Origin: a virus
IMG/VR virus record: IMGVR_UViG_3300031757_001001
Coordinates: 1-43,103 of that record
DNA: 43,103 nt
Reading direction: 5' to 3' (one strand)
A model generated the notes under the pieces. It was not told the DNA's origin. It searched no databases and saw nothing but the letters and a program-made list of their open reading frames with translations. Each line of letters begins with the position of its first letter. Within the stretch, counting starts at the first letter, position 1. The translations under genes were made by a program, and so were the position numbers. This document shows, in pieces, positions 6,840 through 14,797 of this stretch.

Positions 6840-8087
6840 TTATAGTATGATCTTTGCTTCTCCCTCAAGTAAATATCTCGGTCGTCCACCATTGTCTGTT
6901 CTCATAGTTTGTTTGTCTATTCCAAAATGATCGAACAAGGTTGCTTGAAGATCAAGCGGGCCAACAGGATTTGCTATTGGACTGTATGATCTGTCCGCTT
7001 CGCCAATCGTTCTACCAGATTGATATTCTCCGCCAGCCATAAGCATTGGGGTAATTGAAGGCCAGTGATCTCTACCTGAATTGGCATTGATTTTAGTTCT
7101 ACCAAACTCGCCAGTCACAACAAGAATAATTTTCTCATTTAACCCACGATCCCAAACGTCTTGTAAGAATCCAGCTATAGCCTTATCAACTGGGGGAACT
7201 TTGGTTTTCATAGCTTGAGATATATTGCTATGCATATCCCACCCACCGTAAGTAAGAGTTATAAAGCGAGTACCATATTCTGCAAGTCTTCTAGCAAGAA
7301 GCAACTGTGTTCCTATGGAATCGGAGCCGTAAAGAGCTTTTGTTTTTTCGTCTTCTTTATCTAGGTCAAAAGCATCTTTAGCAGACCCAAGAATTACATC
7401 ATAGGCTTGACCCTTGTAGAACTCTGAGGATTCAGCCCCGTTGCCGGATATTCTTGTCGCATCAATTGCGTTCAGCAGGTCTTTTCTACTTGTGAATCTA
7501 TTGATTTCTATTCGAGGAGTAAGGTTGTCTTTGTTGGATGGGTCAAAAGGTTTATACGCACCTCCAAGCCAAGACCCCTCATCTCCTTCTATTTTACCCT
7601 GCTTTACATAGGTGGGCATACCGTTTTCTGGATGGTTGGTTCCATAGCAAGCAGACACGATAGACCCAAAGGATGGATGCTCTGTCATAGAGGTGGTGGT
7701 TCTGTCTGTGTTGTAATGTCCAGTCATCATAAAGTGAGTCCCCTGCCTATGGGAAGAGTCCTTATGACTGAAAGAGTTTACTACATTCAGCTTGCTCGTA
7801 TGCTTGGAAAGCTCTTGCCAATCAGCTCCAAGAGAGATGTTAGTTTTTGAATCATATATTCTACCGTTTGCTGGTTGCCATTCTGAAGGAACGTTATCTA
7901 GTGGGGCATGGAATGTCTCAAATTGAGCTGGCCCTCCTCCGAGCCATAGCCACACAACTGTTTTGTCTTTATATGCGGTAGCCCCGTCTTGTGAAAAGGC
8001 ATAATCCGATAGGCCAATAACACTCATTCCGGCACCAATGGAACCAATTCTTAATAAGTCTCTTCTATTAAAATTAATATCTAGCAT
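6840..8087 (-). CDS. DUF1501 family exported protein (copy 3)
   Basis: 415 residues from ATG 8087, chosen because AGGGG lies about 9 bases upstream and the leader FNRRDLLRIGSIGAGMSVIG then starts near the N-terminus, as in Tat substrates. Family motifs are VVWLWLGGGPAQFETFH, RQGTHFMMTGHY, YGGWDMHSN and GEFGRTKINANSGRDHW. It is 1.8 kb from the other two DUF1501 genes and more diverged. It has its own candidate promoter (TATAAT at 8139-8144) in the gap after nrdB. Function unknown, probably an envelope protein with an alkaline phosphatase-like fold. Confidence 0.92.
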   Translation of the reverse strand: MLDINFNRRDLLRIGSIGAGMSVIGLSDYAFSQDGATAYKDKTVVWLWLGGGPAQFETFHAPLDNVPSEWQPANGRIYDSKTNISLGADWQELSKHTSKLNVVNSFSHKDSSHRQGTHFMMTGHYNTDRTTTSMTEHPSFGSIVSACYGTNHPENGMPTYVKQGKIEGDEGSWLGGAYKPFDPSNKDNLTPRIEINRFTSRKDLLNAIDATRISGNGAESSEFYKGQAYDVILGSAKDAFDLDKEDEKTKALYGSDSIGTQLLLARRLAEYGTRFITLTYGGWDMHSNISQAMKTKVPPVDKAIAGFLQDVWDRGLNEKIILVVTGEFGRTKINANSGRDHWPSITPMLMAGGEYQSGRTIGEADRSYSPIANPVGPLDLQATLFDHFGIDKQTMRTDNGGRPRYLLEGEAKIIL

Positions 8088-8138
8088 CTTAAAGTACCCC
8101 TTCACATTTTTTATTGTATTTTTTGCTTTGTACAATAA

Positions 8139-8144
8139 ATTATA
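8139..8144 (-). promoter_or_regulatory. Candidate promoter -10 (TATAAT) for DUF1501 copy 3
   Basis: The minus strand reads AAGGTGTATAATTTATTG in the gap between nrdB and the DUF1501 gene, about 52 bases before its ATG. It is nearly identical to the element at 12086 (AGGTGTATAATATGG). No TTGACA-like -35 is evident. Confidence 0.5.
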
Positions 8145-8164
8145 CACCTTTCTGGGCCATTTTT

Positions 8165-9172
8165 TTAGAAGTCGTCAACAAGATTACCCACAGAATACTC
8201 TGTAACTCTAGTTTCAAAGAAATTTTTACATTTCTCTAGGTCAATAATCTCACTCATCCAAGGGAAAGGGTTCTTGGCATCCTCATATACGGTGGGAAGC
8301 CCTAGGTTTTCCAGTCTTCTGTTTGCAATATACTGAACGTAATCAATAAACATGTCCGAATTAAGACCTAGTATTCCATTAGGTAAAACATCTCTCGCAT
8401 AAGCGAGTTCTAGTTCCATAGCTCTATCTATATGCTCCATTGTCTCTTTTTCAAAAGCCTTCGTCCATAGCTTGGGTTCGTCTTCTCTTATTTTATTAAT
8501 CAGGTTAGTACCAAATTGTATGTGTAGGCTCTCATCCCTTAGAGTATATTGGATTTGCTCTCCCGTTCCCGGCAGTTTATTCTGTCTATTAAAAGAAAGT
8601 AGCATAGCAAAACCAGAGAAGAAGAAAATCCCCTCGCATATAATATAATATATAATAAGGTTGCGAAGAAATTCTCTTTTCCCTTCTATGGTATTGATAT
8701 TAAAGTCTGAACGGTTGATGTCAGTGCTAATGTTCATTAGAAAATCATCCTTAGCTTTAATACTAGGGATTGAATTGTGGGCTTCATATACCTCGTTGAT
8801 ATCCAGATTAAGAGAGTCACATACATATACCACAGTTAAGTTATGTAAGGATTCTTCATAAGCCTGTCTTAAAATGTACTGTCGGCACTCTGGGTCTGTC
8901 ACATATTTGAATACGCTCAATAAAAGATTATTAGCTACTAAGGATTCTGAGCCTGCAAAAAAGCCTAAGCATCTTTTTACAACTAGCCTCTCATCTTCTG
9001 AAAGAGAATCTCCTTTCCATTGCTCAATATCTTTTGCCATAGAAATTTCCGTTGGCATCCAGTTGTTAGCTGCCCCATCTATAAACAAGTCCCAAGCCCA
9101 CTTATTAACGTGAGGTAGAATTTGGTTTACTGTGGCGACCTTATCGCTTATAATCTTAGTGTCTTTTTTCAT
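8165..9172 (-). CDS. nrdB: Ribonucleotide reductase small subunit, class Ic-like (Val at radical site)
   Basis: 335 residues of R2. The metal ligands are all present: Glu76 (GSESLVANN), Glu107 and His110 (EESLHNL), Glu180 (IICEGIFFF), Glu214 and His217 (RDESLHIQF). The first ligand is Glu, as in Chlamydia R2c, not Asp as in E. coli. Seven residues after Glu107, where class Ia enzymes carry the radical Tyr and Chlamydia has Phe, there is Val114. This predicts a tyrosyl-radical-free, probably Mn/Fe, R2c enzyme. The C-terminus (YSVGNLVDDF) is the NrdA-docking tail. The ATG overlaps the nrdA stop (ATGA). Confidence 0.96.
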   Translation of the reverse strand: MKKDTKIISDKVATVNQILPHVNKWAWDLFIDGAANNWMPTEISMAKDIEQWKGDSLSEDERLVVKRCLGFFAGSESLVANNLLLSVFKYVTDPECRQYILRQAYEESLHNLTVVYVCDSLNLDINEVYEAHNSIPSIKAKDDFLMNISTDINRSDFNINTIEGKREFLRNLIIYYIICEGIFFFSGFAMLLSFNRQNKLPGTGEQIQYTLRDESLHIQFGTNLINKIREDEPKLWTKAFEKETMEHIDRAMELELAYARDVLPNGILGLNSDMFIDYVQYIANRRLENLGLPTVYEDAKNPFPWMSEIIDLEKCKNFFETRVTEYSVGNLVDDF

Positions 9173-11577
9173 TGGCAGCTTTCGCAGTCTGGGTCAAGGA
9201 TAGAACAGGCATTGGGGGTCGAGTCTACTGTGGATTTTTCTAATCTAGTAGCGGCCTTACCTCTCAGGTAATAGGTGGTCTTCAACCCCTTCTCCCAAGC
9301 ATACATATAAATATCATTCATGTGCTTTAGGCTGTCATATTTATTATATAGATTAAGAGACTGACCCATATCTATCCATTTTTGTCTTTCTGCCGCAGCT
9401 TCGATGATTATCTTATAGTCTACGTCAAAAGCTGTTTTAAATTCTTTCTGAATATCTTCTTCTAGGGACAATGCAGATATGTCTCCGTCAACTCTTTTGA
9501 GAGCTTCAACTAATTCCTCACACCAAATCCCTTTTTTCTTAGCCGCCTTGACAAAATGCTCATTTATCATAGTGAACTCGCCACTTAGAGTAGAGTACAC
9601 ATATAAGATAGAATAATCTGGCTCTATCGACTGCGAGCAACCTTGGATATAGGAAATGGTGGCGGTAGGGGCGATGGCCATTACGTTACTATTCCTCATT
9701 CCGTATTTAGAAATTAAAGCCCTTAGCTCGTCCCAGCCATCTACAGTTTCAAAATCCGTAGCTTTATACTTCTTTATACCCTTTCTAGAGTTCATCAATC
9801 GGCAATAAGTATCTATCGGAAGATTTCCCTTGTCCCATTCAGAGCCCCCAAAGACTGGATAGGAGGATTTTTCTTTAGCTAGCAGACATGACGTTTTGAT
9901 AGCGCAGTACGAAACAAACTCCTGCACTTTTCCACACATTTCTACCGCCTCTTTACTGTCGTAGGGTATATTTAGCGAGTGTAGCATGTCGTGAGTGCCC
10001 ATGATGCCCAATCCAATAGGTCTGCTTTTAGTGTTCGAGTTCTCGGCTTCTTTGGTGGGGTAGAAGTTAAGGTCTATAACATTATCCAGACCTCTTACCG
10101 CAACCTCTACTGTCTTTGATAGTTCTTTCCAGTCAACAGAGCGTACCTTTAGATGGTTCGCTAAATTAATGCTGGCAAGATTGCATACAGCCGTTTCACC
10201 TTTGTCTACTAGAGCCCCTTCGTTATACACACTTGGTTTGGTGTGTAAGAGAATCTCTGTACATAGATTAGAAGAGTGGACTATACCCACATGCTTGTTG
10301 CTATATCTTATGTTGGATGGGTCTTTAAAGGTTATCCAAGGATGTCCCGTTTCATATAATGCGGTAAGTATTTTTTTCCAAAGCTCCTTGGCTCCGATTT
10401 TTCTAAAGGAATTGAGCTTTCCTTCATCTGCCTTTTCACAATACTCGCTATACTTATTGCTAAACTCTTCTCCATAGGTCTCGTGTAATTCTGGGCATTC
10501 CGCAGGGTCGAATAGATACCACTCCTTCTCTTCAATTATAGCCTCCATGAATTCATCACAAACCCATACGGCGGTGTTCATGTCGTGACATCTTCGTCTA
10601 TCGTCTCCTGTGTTCTTGCGAAGATCCAAGAAGTCTTCAATATCTAAGTGCCACACCTCCAGATAAGAACAGCCAGCACCCTTCCTCTTACCACCCTGAT
10701 TGACGGCTACTAAGGTATCGTTAAAAATTTTCAACCAAGGAACAAGACCAGAAGATTTACCGTTAGTTCCTTCTATGTAGGAGCCGGATGATCGGATAGG
10801 GGTCCAATCAACACCTAGTCCTCCAGCATACTTTGACAGACGGGCTTGCCCATGTATAGTCCCAAAAATTCCATCTATAGAATCATCAACAGTGCTCAAA
10901 TAACAAGAGGATAGTTGTGATCTTTTTGTTCCGCTATTAAATAAGGTTGGTGTGGATGGGCAGTATTTAAAGTTTGATAGCTTATCATAAAGCTCAATAA
11001 CCGCTTCTTCTTTGTTCTTTTCATTAAGACATAGACCCATGGCGACCCTCATCCAGAAGGCCTGAGGAGCCTCCATTCTTCTTTGGTCTATGTGGATGAA
11101 ATATCTATCGTATAGGGTTTGTATTCCTAAGTATTTGAATAAGGAGTCTCTTTCTATGCTTATATGTTCAGATAAAAACTTTAGATCATAACTTAAGAGC
11201 TTGCCGCTCAACCTTCCCGCTTTAACCAATTTCTTTATGTTCTGGATAAATGATTTTTTATACTGTAGTTCACATGTGTCGCTATCTACGGTCTCTCCGA
11301 ACACTTCTTTGTATAGGTTATTAAGCAGCATGCGTGCAGCTACATATGTATAGTTTGGTTCTTTTTCTATTTTAGACCGAGCAGACATAATGAGGGCCTT
11401 GTCTATCTCTCTCGTCGAAATCTTGTCGTATAGTTGGATACTAGCGTCTAGTACTACTTCGCTATAAGAAACATTTTCTATTCCGCAACAGGCTCTTTCT
11501 GAACACTTATTAATTTTATCGAGATTAATGGGTTCTAATCGTCCATTCCTTTTTTTGACTTGATTGCCTTTATTCAT
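9169..11577 (-). CDS. nrdA: Ribonucleotide reductase large subunit, class I
   Basis: 802 residues, full length. An N-terminal ATP-cone (about residues 6-90, VKKRNGRLEPINLDKI) indicates allosteric control by ATP/dATP. Catalytic residues fall at nearly E. coli numbering: Cys225 (QLSSCYLS), Asn437/Cys439/Glu441 (NLCTEI) and Cys465 (ETAVCNLASINL). The C-terminal redox pair is in DCESCQ. It reduces ribonucleoside diphosphates to dNTP precursors for phage DNA. Its start is preceded by GCAGGAATGA; the stop overlaps nrdB. A 340-base non-coding stretch with a promoter and possible structured RNA lies upstream of the small gene at 11655. Confidence 0.97.
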   Translation of the reverse strand: MNKGNQVKKRNGRLEPINLDKINKCSERACCGIENVSYSEVVLDASIQLYDKISTREIDKALIMSARSKIEKEPNYTYVAARMLLNNLYKEVFGETVDSDTCELQYKKSFIQNIKKLVKAGRLSGKLLSYDLKFLSEHISIERDSLFKYLGIQTLYDRYFIHIDQRRMEAPQAFWMRVAMGLCLNEKNKEEAVIELYDKLSNFKYCPSTPTLFNSGTKRSQLSSCYLSTVDDSIDGIFGTIHGQARLSKYAGGLGVDWTPIRSSGSYIEGTNGKSSGLVPWLKIFNDTLVAVNQGGKRKGAGCSYLEVWHLDIEDFLDLRKNTGDDRRRCHDMNTAVWVCDEFMEAIIEEKEWYLFDPAECPELHETYGEEFSNKYSEYCEKADEGKLNSFRKIGAKELWKKILTALYETGHPWITFKDPSNIRYSNKHVGIVHSSNLCTEILLHTKPSVYNEGALVDKGETAVCNLASINLANHLKVRSVDWKELSKTVEVAVRGLDNVIDLNFYPTKEAENSNTKSRPIGLGIMGTHDMLHSLNIPYDSKEAVEMCGKVQEFVSYCAIKTSCLLAKEKSSYPVFGGSEWDKGNLPIDTYCRLMNSRKGIKKYKATDFETVDGWDELRALISKYGMRNSNVMAIAPTATISYIQGCSQSIEPDYSILYVYSTLSGEFTMINEHFVKAAKKKGIWCEELVEALKRVDGDISALSLEEDIQKEFKTAFDVDYKIIIEAAAERQKWIDMGQSLNLYNKYDSLKHMNDIYMYAWEKGLKTTYYLRGKAATRLEKSTVDSTPNACSILDPDCESCQ

Positions 11578-11654
11578 TCATTCCTGCTGACTTTTTTTAT
11601 ATAGAGATTTACAAATCCTTGTAGTGGTTCCTGAAGACAGCTTCTTGCTGACTT

Positions 11655-11867
11655 CTACTTCTTACCTTTTTTAAAGCCGCCCCTTTTCCCTTTGCCCTTT
11701 TTTCCTTTAGCTCTATAGGACTGATGCCTATTGTAGAATTGGGCTAATTCGTCTCCATCGTCGGAGCCGAAGGACCTTTTCTTACCTGTGGGTTTTCCGT
11801 TCTTGTCTCTTAGAATAAAGTTCACCTCGAACTTTGGAGCCTCTTTTCCATCTGCTTTTTCAAACAT
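11655..11867 (-). CDS. 70-residue basic-tailed hypothetical protein
   Basis: The protein has an acidic/neutral first half (PKFEVNFILRDKNGKPTGKKR, then FGSDDGDELAQFYNRH) and a strongly basic Gly/Lys/Arg tail (KGKKGKGKRGGFKKGKK), suggesting nucleic acid binding. AAGGAACC precedes the ATG. It is upstream of nrdA in the same direction, separated by 77 bases that contain a repeated AGTCAGCA(A/G)GAA (at 11648 and near 11585). No family recognised. Confidence 0.7.
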   Translation of the reverse strand: MFEKADGKEAPKFEVNFILRDKNGKPTGKKRSFGSDDGDELAQFYNRHQSYRAKGKKGKGKRGGFKKGKK

Positions 11868-11900
11868 TATGGTTCCTTAAAAGTTGTCGTTTCGCGGGTT

Positions 11901-12079
11901 AAAAAAAGCGACACGTTATGCTTGCTTATCAAAAACACTGGGTACTCATTAATATCTAATAAACTATTATTTTTTTACTGTGTGAGTTGAAATGCTAGCT
12001 TTTAAGTCAGAGGTGTGTCGCTTTAACAAAGTGCTGCTTCTGTTTGAGGAGCAAGCTCTGTTCTTTATAGTCTCTGGCC
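11901..12079 (-). ncRNA. Possible structured RNA or leader upstream of the nrd operon
   Basis: In the gene-free stretch 11868-12207, the minus strand has GTTAAAGCGACAC (12027-12015) and, about 100 bases on, GTGTCGC followed by seven T (11914-11901). The two arms pair over 7-10 bp, closing a long loop and ending like an intrinsic terminator. A TATAAT lies at 12086-12091, which would give a transcript of about 180 nt. A small hairpin GAGCTTGCTC also lies inside. It matches no riboswitch class I can name. It could equally be a folded 5' leader read through into 11655 and nrdA. Confidence 0.35.
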
Positions 12080-12085
12080 TACCAT

Positions 12086-12091
12086 ATTATA
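12086..12091 (-). promoter_or_regulatory. Candidate promoter -10 (TATAAT) upstream of the nrd operon
   Basis: The minus strand reads CGAGGTGTATAATATGGTAGG, close to the element at 8139. It lies just downstream of the terminator at 12147-12178 and about 220 bases ahead of the 11655 gene, so it is placed to start the nrd transcript or the possible RNA in the gap. Confidence 0.5.
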
Positions 12092-12146
12092 CACCTCGTA
12101 ATAATCCATTAGCCTTCTTTTTATGGTTTTTGTCCTAAATTGGTAT

Positions 12147-12178
12147 AAAAAAAGGGAGAGGACGAATTGTCCTCCCCC
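12147..12178 (-). terminator. Rho-independent terminator
   Basis: On the minus strand a 10-bp stem (GGGGGAGGAC / GTCCTCTCCC with one mismatch) with loop AATTC is followed by seven T. It ends the transcript of the small membrane protein gene at 12208-12381 and separates it from the nrd leader. Confidence 0.85.
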
Positions 12179-12207
12179 TCTTCTTTTGAAAATTCCGTTT
12201 TCTTTTA

Positions 12208-12381
12208 CTAGTCCGTTACGCGTAGTGAGTCTCCGACGATCCAAGAGACACCAACTGCCACAATGCTCATAGCTGTAGTTTCAGGAATACCTAAAGTATC
12301 CTGCAAGCAAACAGTGAGAACTGTACCCATTGCCGTCCAAAATCGACGAGATTTGAGAAGCGATTTTATCTTATCAACCAT
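12208..12381 (-). CDS. 57-residue small membrane protein
   Basis: ATG 12381, preceded by AAGGAGAATCAGAG, opens MVDKIKSLLKSRRFWTAMGT, a segment rich in Val/Leu/Thr, a short polar loop (QDTLGIPETT) and a second hydrophobic stretch (AMSIVAVGVSWIVGDSLR). This gives two short membrane helices with a basic N-terminus. Phages often carry such KSRRFW-type small membrane proteins near lysis or structural genes, so a holin-like role is possible but unproven. It is followed directly by the strong terminator at 12147. Confidence 0.7.
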   Translation of the reverse strand: MVDKIKSLLKSRRFWTAMGTVLTVCLQDTLGIPETTAMSIVAVGVSWIVGDSLRVTD

Positions 12382-12421
12382 CTCTGATTCTCCTTAATAA
12401 AATTAAAAAGTGTTACCCATA

Positions 12422-12427
12422 ATTATA
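12422..12427 (-). promoter_or_regulatory. Possible -10 element overlapping a stop codon
   Basis: The minus strand reads GCAGTATAATTATGGG, with the TAA stop of the 12423-12749 gene inside the TATAAT. It lies about 40 bases before ATG 12381. It fits the motif seen at other gaps, but coincidence with the stop codon lowers confidence. Confidence 0.3.
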
Positions 12428-12749
12428 CTGCGGATTCTCTCTCTTCTTTGTCTAAACATTGACTAATTTTTTCAAGACTCTCTACTATTTGCTCATGTCT
12501 CTTGTCTTGTCTGTCCTGAACATCGTCTAGTATTTTTTCGTAGTGGTCTCTTTGTATGTTAAACTGTTTAGTGAAATTATCTTGCATCTCAGTGACATGC
12601 TCTTGGTGTTTCGGGAAAACAACCTTAGTTGTATACCATAGATACCACCCAAGCAAACCGGTAGCGGATATAGTTCCCCAGTCAAAGCCGGAGATACCAT
12701 CTAGTCCAGCTAAAGCTGGAGGAAGTAACATTAAAAGTATGCTTTTCAT
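12423..12749 (-). CDS. Membrane-anchored coiled-coil protein
   Basis: A 108-residue protein. A short hydrophobic leader (MKSILLMLLPPALAGL) is followed by a second hydrophobic segment (ISATGLLGWYLWYTTKVVF), then a charged helix likely to form a coiled coil (residues about 50-100, EMQDNFTKQFNIQRDHYEKI and on). The layout resembles small phage membrane or holin/spanin-type accessory proteins, but no motif settles it. It follows the terminated structural-type gene at 12810 and precedes another small membrane protein. Confidence 0.7.
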   Translation of the reverse strand: MKSILLMLLPPALAGLDGISGFDWGTISATGLLGWYLWYTTKVVFPKHQEHVTEMQDNFTKQFNIQRDHYEKILDDVQDRQDKRHEQIVESLEKISQCLDKEERESAV

Positions 12750-12771
12750 TTTGTCCTACTTTCCGTAAAGT

Positions 12772-12800
12772 AAAAAAGAACCCCTCCGAAGAGGGGGTTT
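12772..12800 (-). terminator. Rho-independent terminator with UUCG loop
   Basis: On the minus strand AACCCCCTC-TTCG-GAGGGGTTC is followed by six T. The stem is about 8 bp with one bulged C and closes on a stable UUCG tetraloop. It ends the transcript of the structural-type gene at 12810, which suggests that gene is strongly and separately expressed. Confidence 0.9.
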
Positions 12801-12809
12801 GTGAAAAGA

Positions 12810-13412
12810 TTACCAGTTTGTTTTCGGCGCATAAAGTCCGGTAGTCGGATTCGGATTACCAGCCATGTAGGCCAAGTGACCCGGTTCAGCAGCCGATGGG
12901 TTGGCAGCTTTATCTGTTTTATCACTAGCTAATGTGCCTCCCTGTTCAGCTCCTCCTATAATATTCCAACCGCCTGCTACACTGGTTGAAAGAGCGGGGT
13001 CAAACGCACCACTGAAAGCATTCCAGTTGCCAGCAACAACCGATACCTTGTAATTAAGGCTTCTAATTACCCGTCTTTGATTAATCGAAGGGCCATTCGA
13101 AGAATCACTAGCTCCAAATAGTATCGAGTTATTGCTGAGTCCAGCGACACTCGTTGTTACCTTCATAATATCTTGAGACGGTTGATTGTTAAATGTTCCA
13201 GCCGCATTAACCGCTTGATTGTGAACGCCAGATGCAATAGTAGTAATCGGATTTCCTTCACCGAAGTCGTTCACAGACCACTTGGATGATTCAGAAATTG
13301 TCCCGCCTCCACGAATGTTACCCTGATCATTATCTACATCTTTAGGGTATCCATCGACGTAGACACCGGTTGCTCGGGTAGCGAGATTAGTAATGTTTGT
13401 AAGAAAACTCAT
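12810..13412 (-). CDS. Probable virion structural protein
   Basis: A 200-residue protein rich in Gly, Ser, Thr, Asn and Ala, with low charge, few Lys and no Cys (FGASDSSNGPSINQRRVIRS; AGGWNIIGGAEQGG). This composition is typical of phage capsid decoration or tail-type proteins. It stands alone between an AT-rich gap (TATAAT-like at about 13425-13440) and a strong UUCG terminator, a setup expected for an abundant product. It shares no clear alignment with the other Gly/Ser-rich protein at 38159. Virion location is inferred from composition only. Confidence 0.6.
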   Translation of the reverse strand: MSFLTNITNLATRATGVYVDGYPKDVDNDQGNIRGGGTISESSKWSVNDFGEGNPITTIASGVHNQAVNAAGTFNNQPSQDIMKVTTSVAGLSNNSILFGASDSSNGPSINQRRVIRSLNYKVSVVAGNWNAFSGAFDPALSTSVAGGWNIIGGAEQGGTLASDKTDKAANPSAAEPGHLAYMAGNPNPTTGLYAPKTNW

Positions 13413-13476
13413 GTTAAAAAACCTTTATTAATTATAAAAAAATTTTTTCCTACAATCCAACAATATAAGTCCTGTC

Positions 13477-14136
13477 CTACTCTTTAAGTACACCTAAATC
13501 ATCCAAGTTTGTCAACGAATAGGCCCTTAATCCAAATAAACCGGAATTTATTGCTGCCCTGTAGTGTTTTTTAAGCCACATCCTACCACTACACACTGTT
13601 TTTATTGTAGTCTCTTTTTCTACCTTACCGCAGAACAAGAGATTGTCAAATATATCATCATTGCGGAACCCACTAGAAGGGATTATCATCTTAACACCAA
13701 CATCTTCCAGAATCTTGACTACACACATAAGCTCTTCTGCATCATACAGATCATAGTTAAGTATAATTCTGAGGTCAGCATCATATTCTTTTAGGATTTT
13801 TAAGATAGGAACAACATCTTTTTTGATGGAAGATTTACTTTTTGTTTTAAAAAGAAAAGGATTCATCACTAAGTCTATAGTATTGACTCCGCTTTTTAGT
13901 GCCACTAAGGTCTCGTGTTGTCTGACCTTGCTGTCTCCAGTACCAAAGGGGTAGTCAACAGGACATGAGACAAGCAGACTAGGTAAGAGAGAAAGCTCTG
14001 AAGATATTTGTCTAACTATATAAAGAGGCAAGCATAATCCAGAAATTTCACTTGCCATAGTGTAAAACACAGACTTTATTTCTGTTTCTATACTATCTGT
14101 AGGGCTTTTATTATAACAACAGTACTCAAGATACAT
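13477..14136 (-). CDS. DERA (DeoC)-like protein lacking the Schiff-base lysine
   Basis: 219 residues with the (beta/alpha)8 layout of 2-deoxyribose-5-phosphate aldolase. Recognisable blocks are GVNTIDLVMNPFLF (Asp88 at the DERA catalytic Asp), a KEYDADLRIILNYDL strand, KMIIPSSGF (150-157) and ETTIKTVCSGRM. In active DERA the third block carries the Schiff-base lysine (IKTSTGF in E. coli); here that position is Ile152. A lysine remains at 179, near the second lysine. This suggests loss or change of aldolase chemistry. It overlaps the clpP-like gene by 11 bases. Confidence 0.75.
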   Translation of the reverse strand: MYLEYCCYNKSPTDSIETEIKSVFYTMASEISGLCLPLYIVRQISSELSLLPSLLVSCPVDYPFGTGDSKVRQHETLVALKSGVNTIDLVMNPFLFKTKSKSSIKKDVVPILKILKEYDADLRIILNYDLYDAEELMCVVKILEDVGVKMIIPSSGFRNDDIFDNLLFCGKVEKETTIKTVCSGRMWLKKHYRAAINSGLFGLRAYSLTNLDDLGVLKE

Positions 14137-14797
14137 GTTTAATCATTTTCTCCAGTGACTCAAACCCCTTGTCTCCCCACACCCCATCAATAAACCCATA
14201 GTATCTGGCGTCTTCGGCGGATAGCCACCAGTCTTCTTTTGTGTTTAGTTGTCTTTTTATAAATCTTTTAGCGGCCCCTTCTTTTGAGCCTTGAAAATAT
14301 TCTCCCGTTTGATGTCCAGACGTAGAGAGTATCTCATAAGACTTATCCATCATTTTTTTCTCGAATTCATAAAGGGAAAACATTTGCTTATATGTTCCGT
14401 CCACAGCACAGGAGCCTTCGTGTATAAGCCATTCGCAATTTGGCATAGAGACCCTTATTCCTTTATTAAGTGGCGCCTGAGCTATTATAGTACCCATAGA
14501 AGCACAGATACCGTGACAGACAAATACAAAATTACACGGGCTGCTTTTTATAGCATCGTAGATGGCCATTCCGGAGTGCCAGTCTCCCCCAACGGTCTGT
14601 TGGTGGATGACGACAGGGGCATCGCCGTCTTGTTCCAGCGTTCTTAAGTTTATTAAGAACTTTTCGGACACAGCATGGTCTATCAAAGGCTCTTCTTGTG
14701 AGCTTTCAGACCTTAAGAACACCTCTCTGCTGTCGAGAATTAAGCAAGTTTCATAGGGGTCCGTCGCAAAGGAAGCCTTACGATTGAACATTTTCAT
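14126..14797 (-). CDS. ClpP-like serine protease
   Basis: 223 residues of the ClpP/crotonase fold. Catalytic Ser100 is in GICASMGTIIA, His126 in WLIHEG, and Asp189 (EDWWLSAEDARYYGFID) fits the third triad position. The oxyanion GGDWHSGMAIYDAI block is also present. The length suits a mature ClpP subunit plus a short N-terminal extension. In phages, ClpP-like enzymes are often prohead proteases; no capsid gene is adjacent here, so a general protease role, perhaps with the tmRNA tagging system, is also possible. The ATG overlaps the upstream stop (ATGA). Confidence 0.9.
   Translation of the reverse strand: MKMFNRKASFATDPYETCLILDSREVFLRSESSQEEPLIDHAVSEKFLINLRTLEQDGDAPVVIHQQTVGGDWHSGMAIYDAIKSSPCNFVFVCHGICASMGTIIAQAPLNKGIRVSMPNCEWLIHEGSCAVDGTYKQMFSLYEFEKKMMDKSYEILSTSGHQTGEYFQGSKEGAAKRFIKRQLNTKEDWWLSAEDARYYGFIDGVWGDKGFESLEKMIKHVS

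Noticed and set aside
10332-10535. Minus-strand ORFs inside other genes (10332-10535 in nrdA, 4729-5013 in the EF-hand gene, 22550-22735, 28907-29116, 33244-33447)
   Set aside because: They are out of frame with the confirmed gene, which carries clear family motifs over the same bases.
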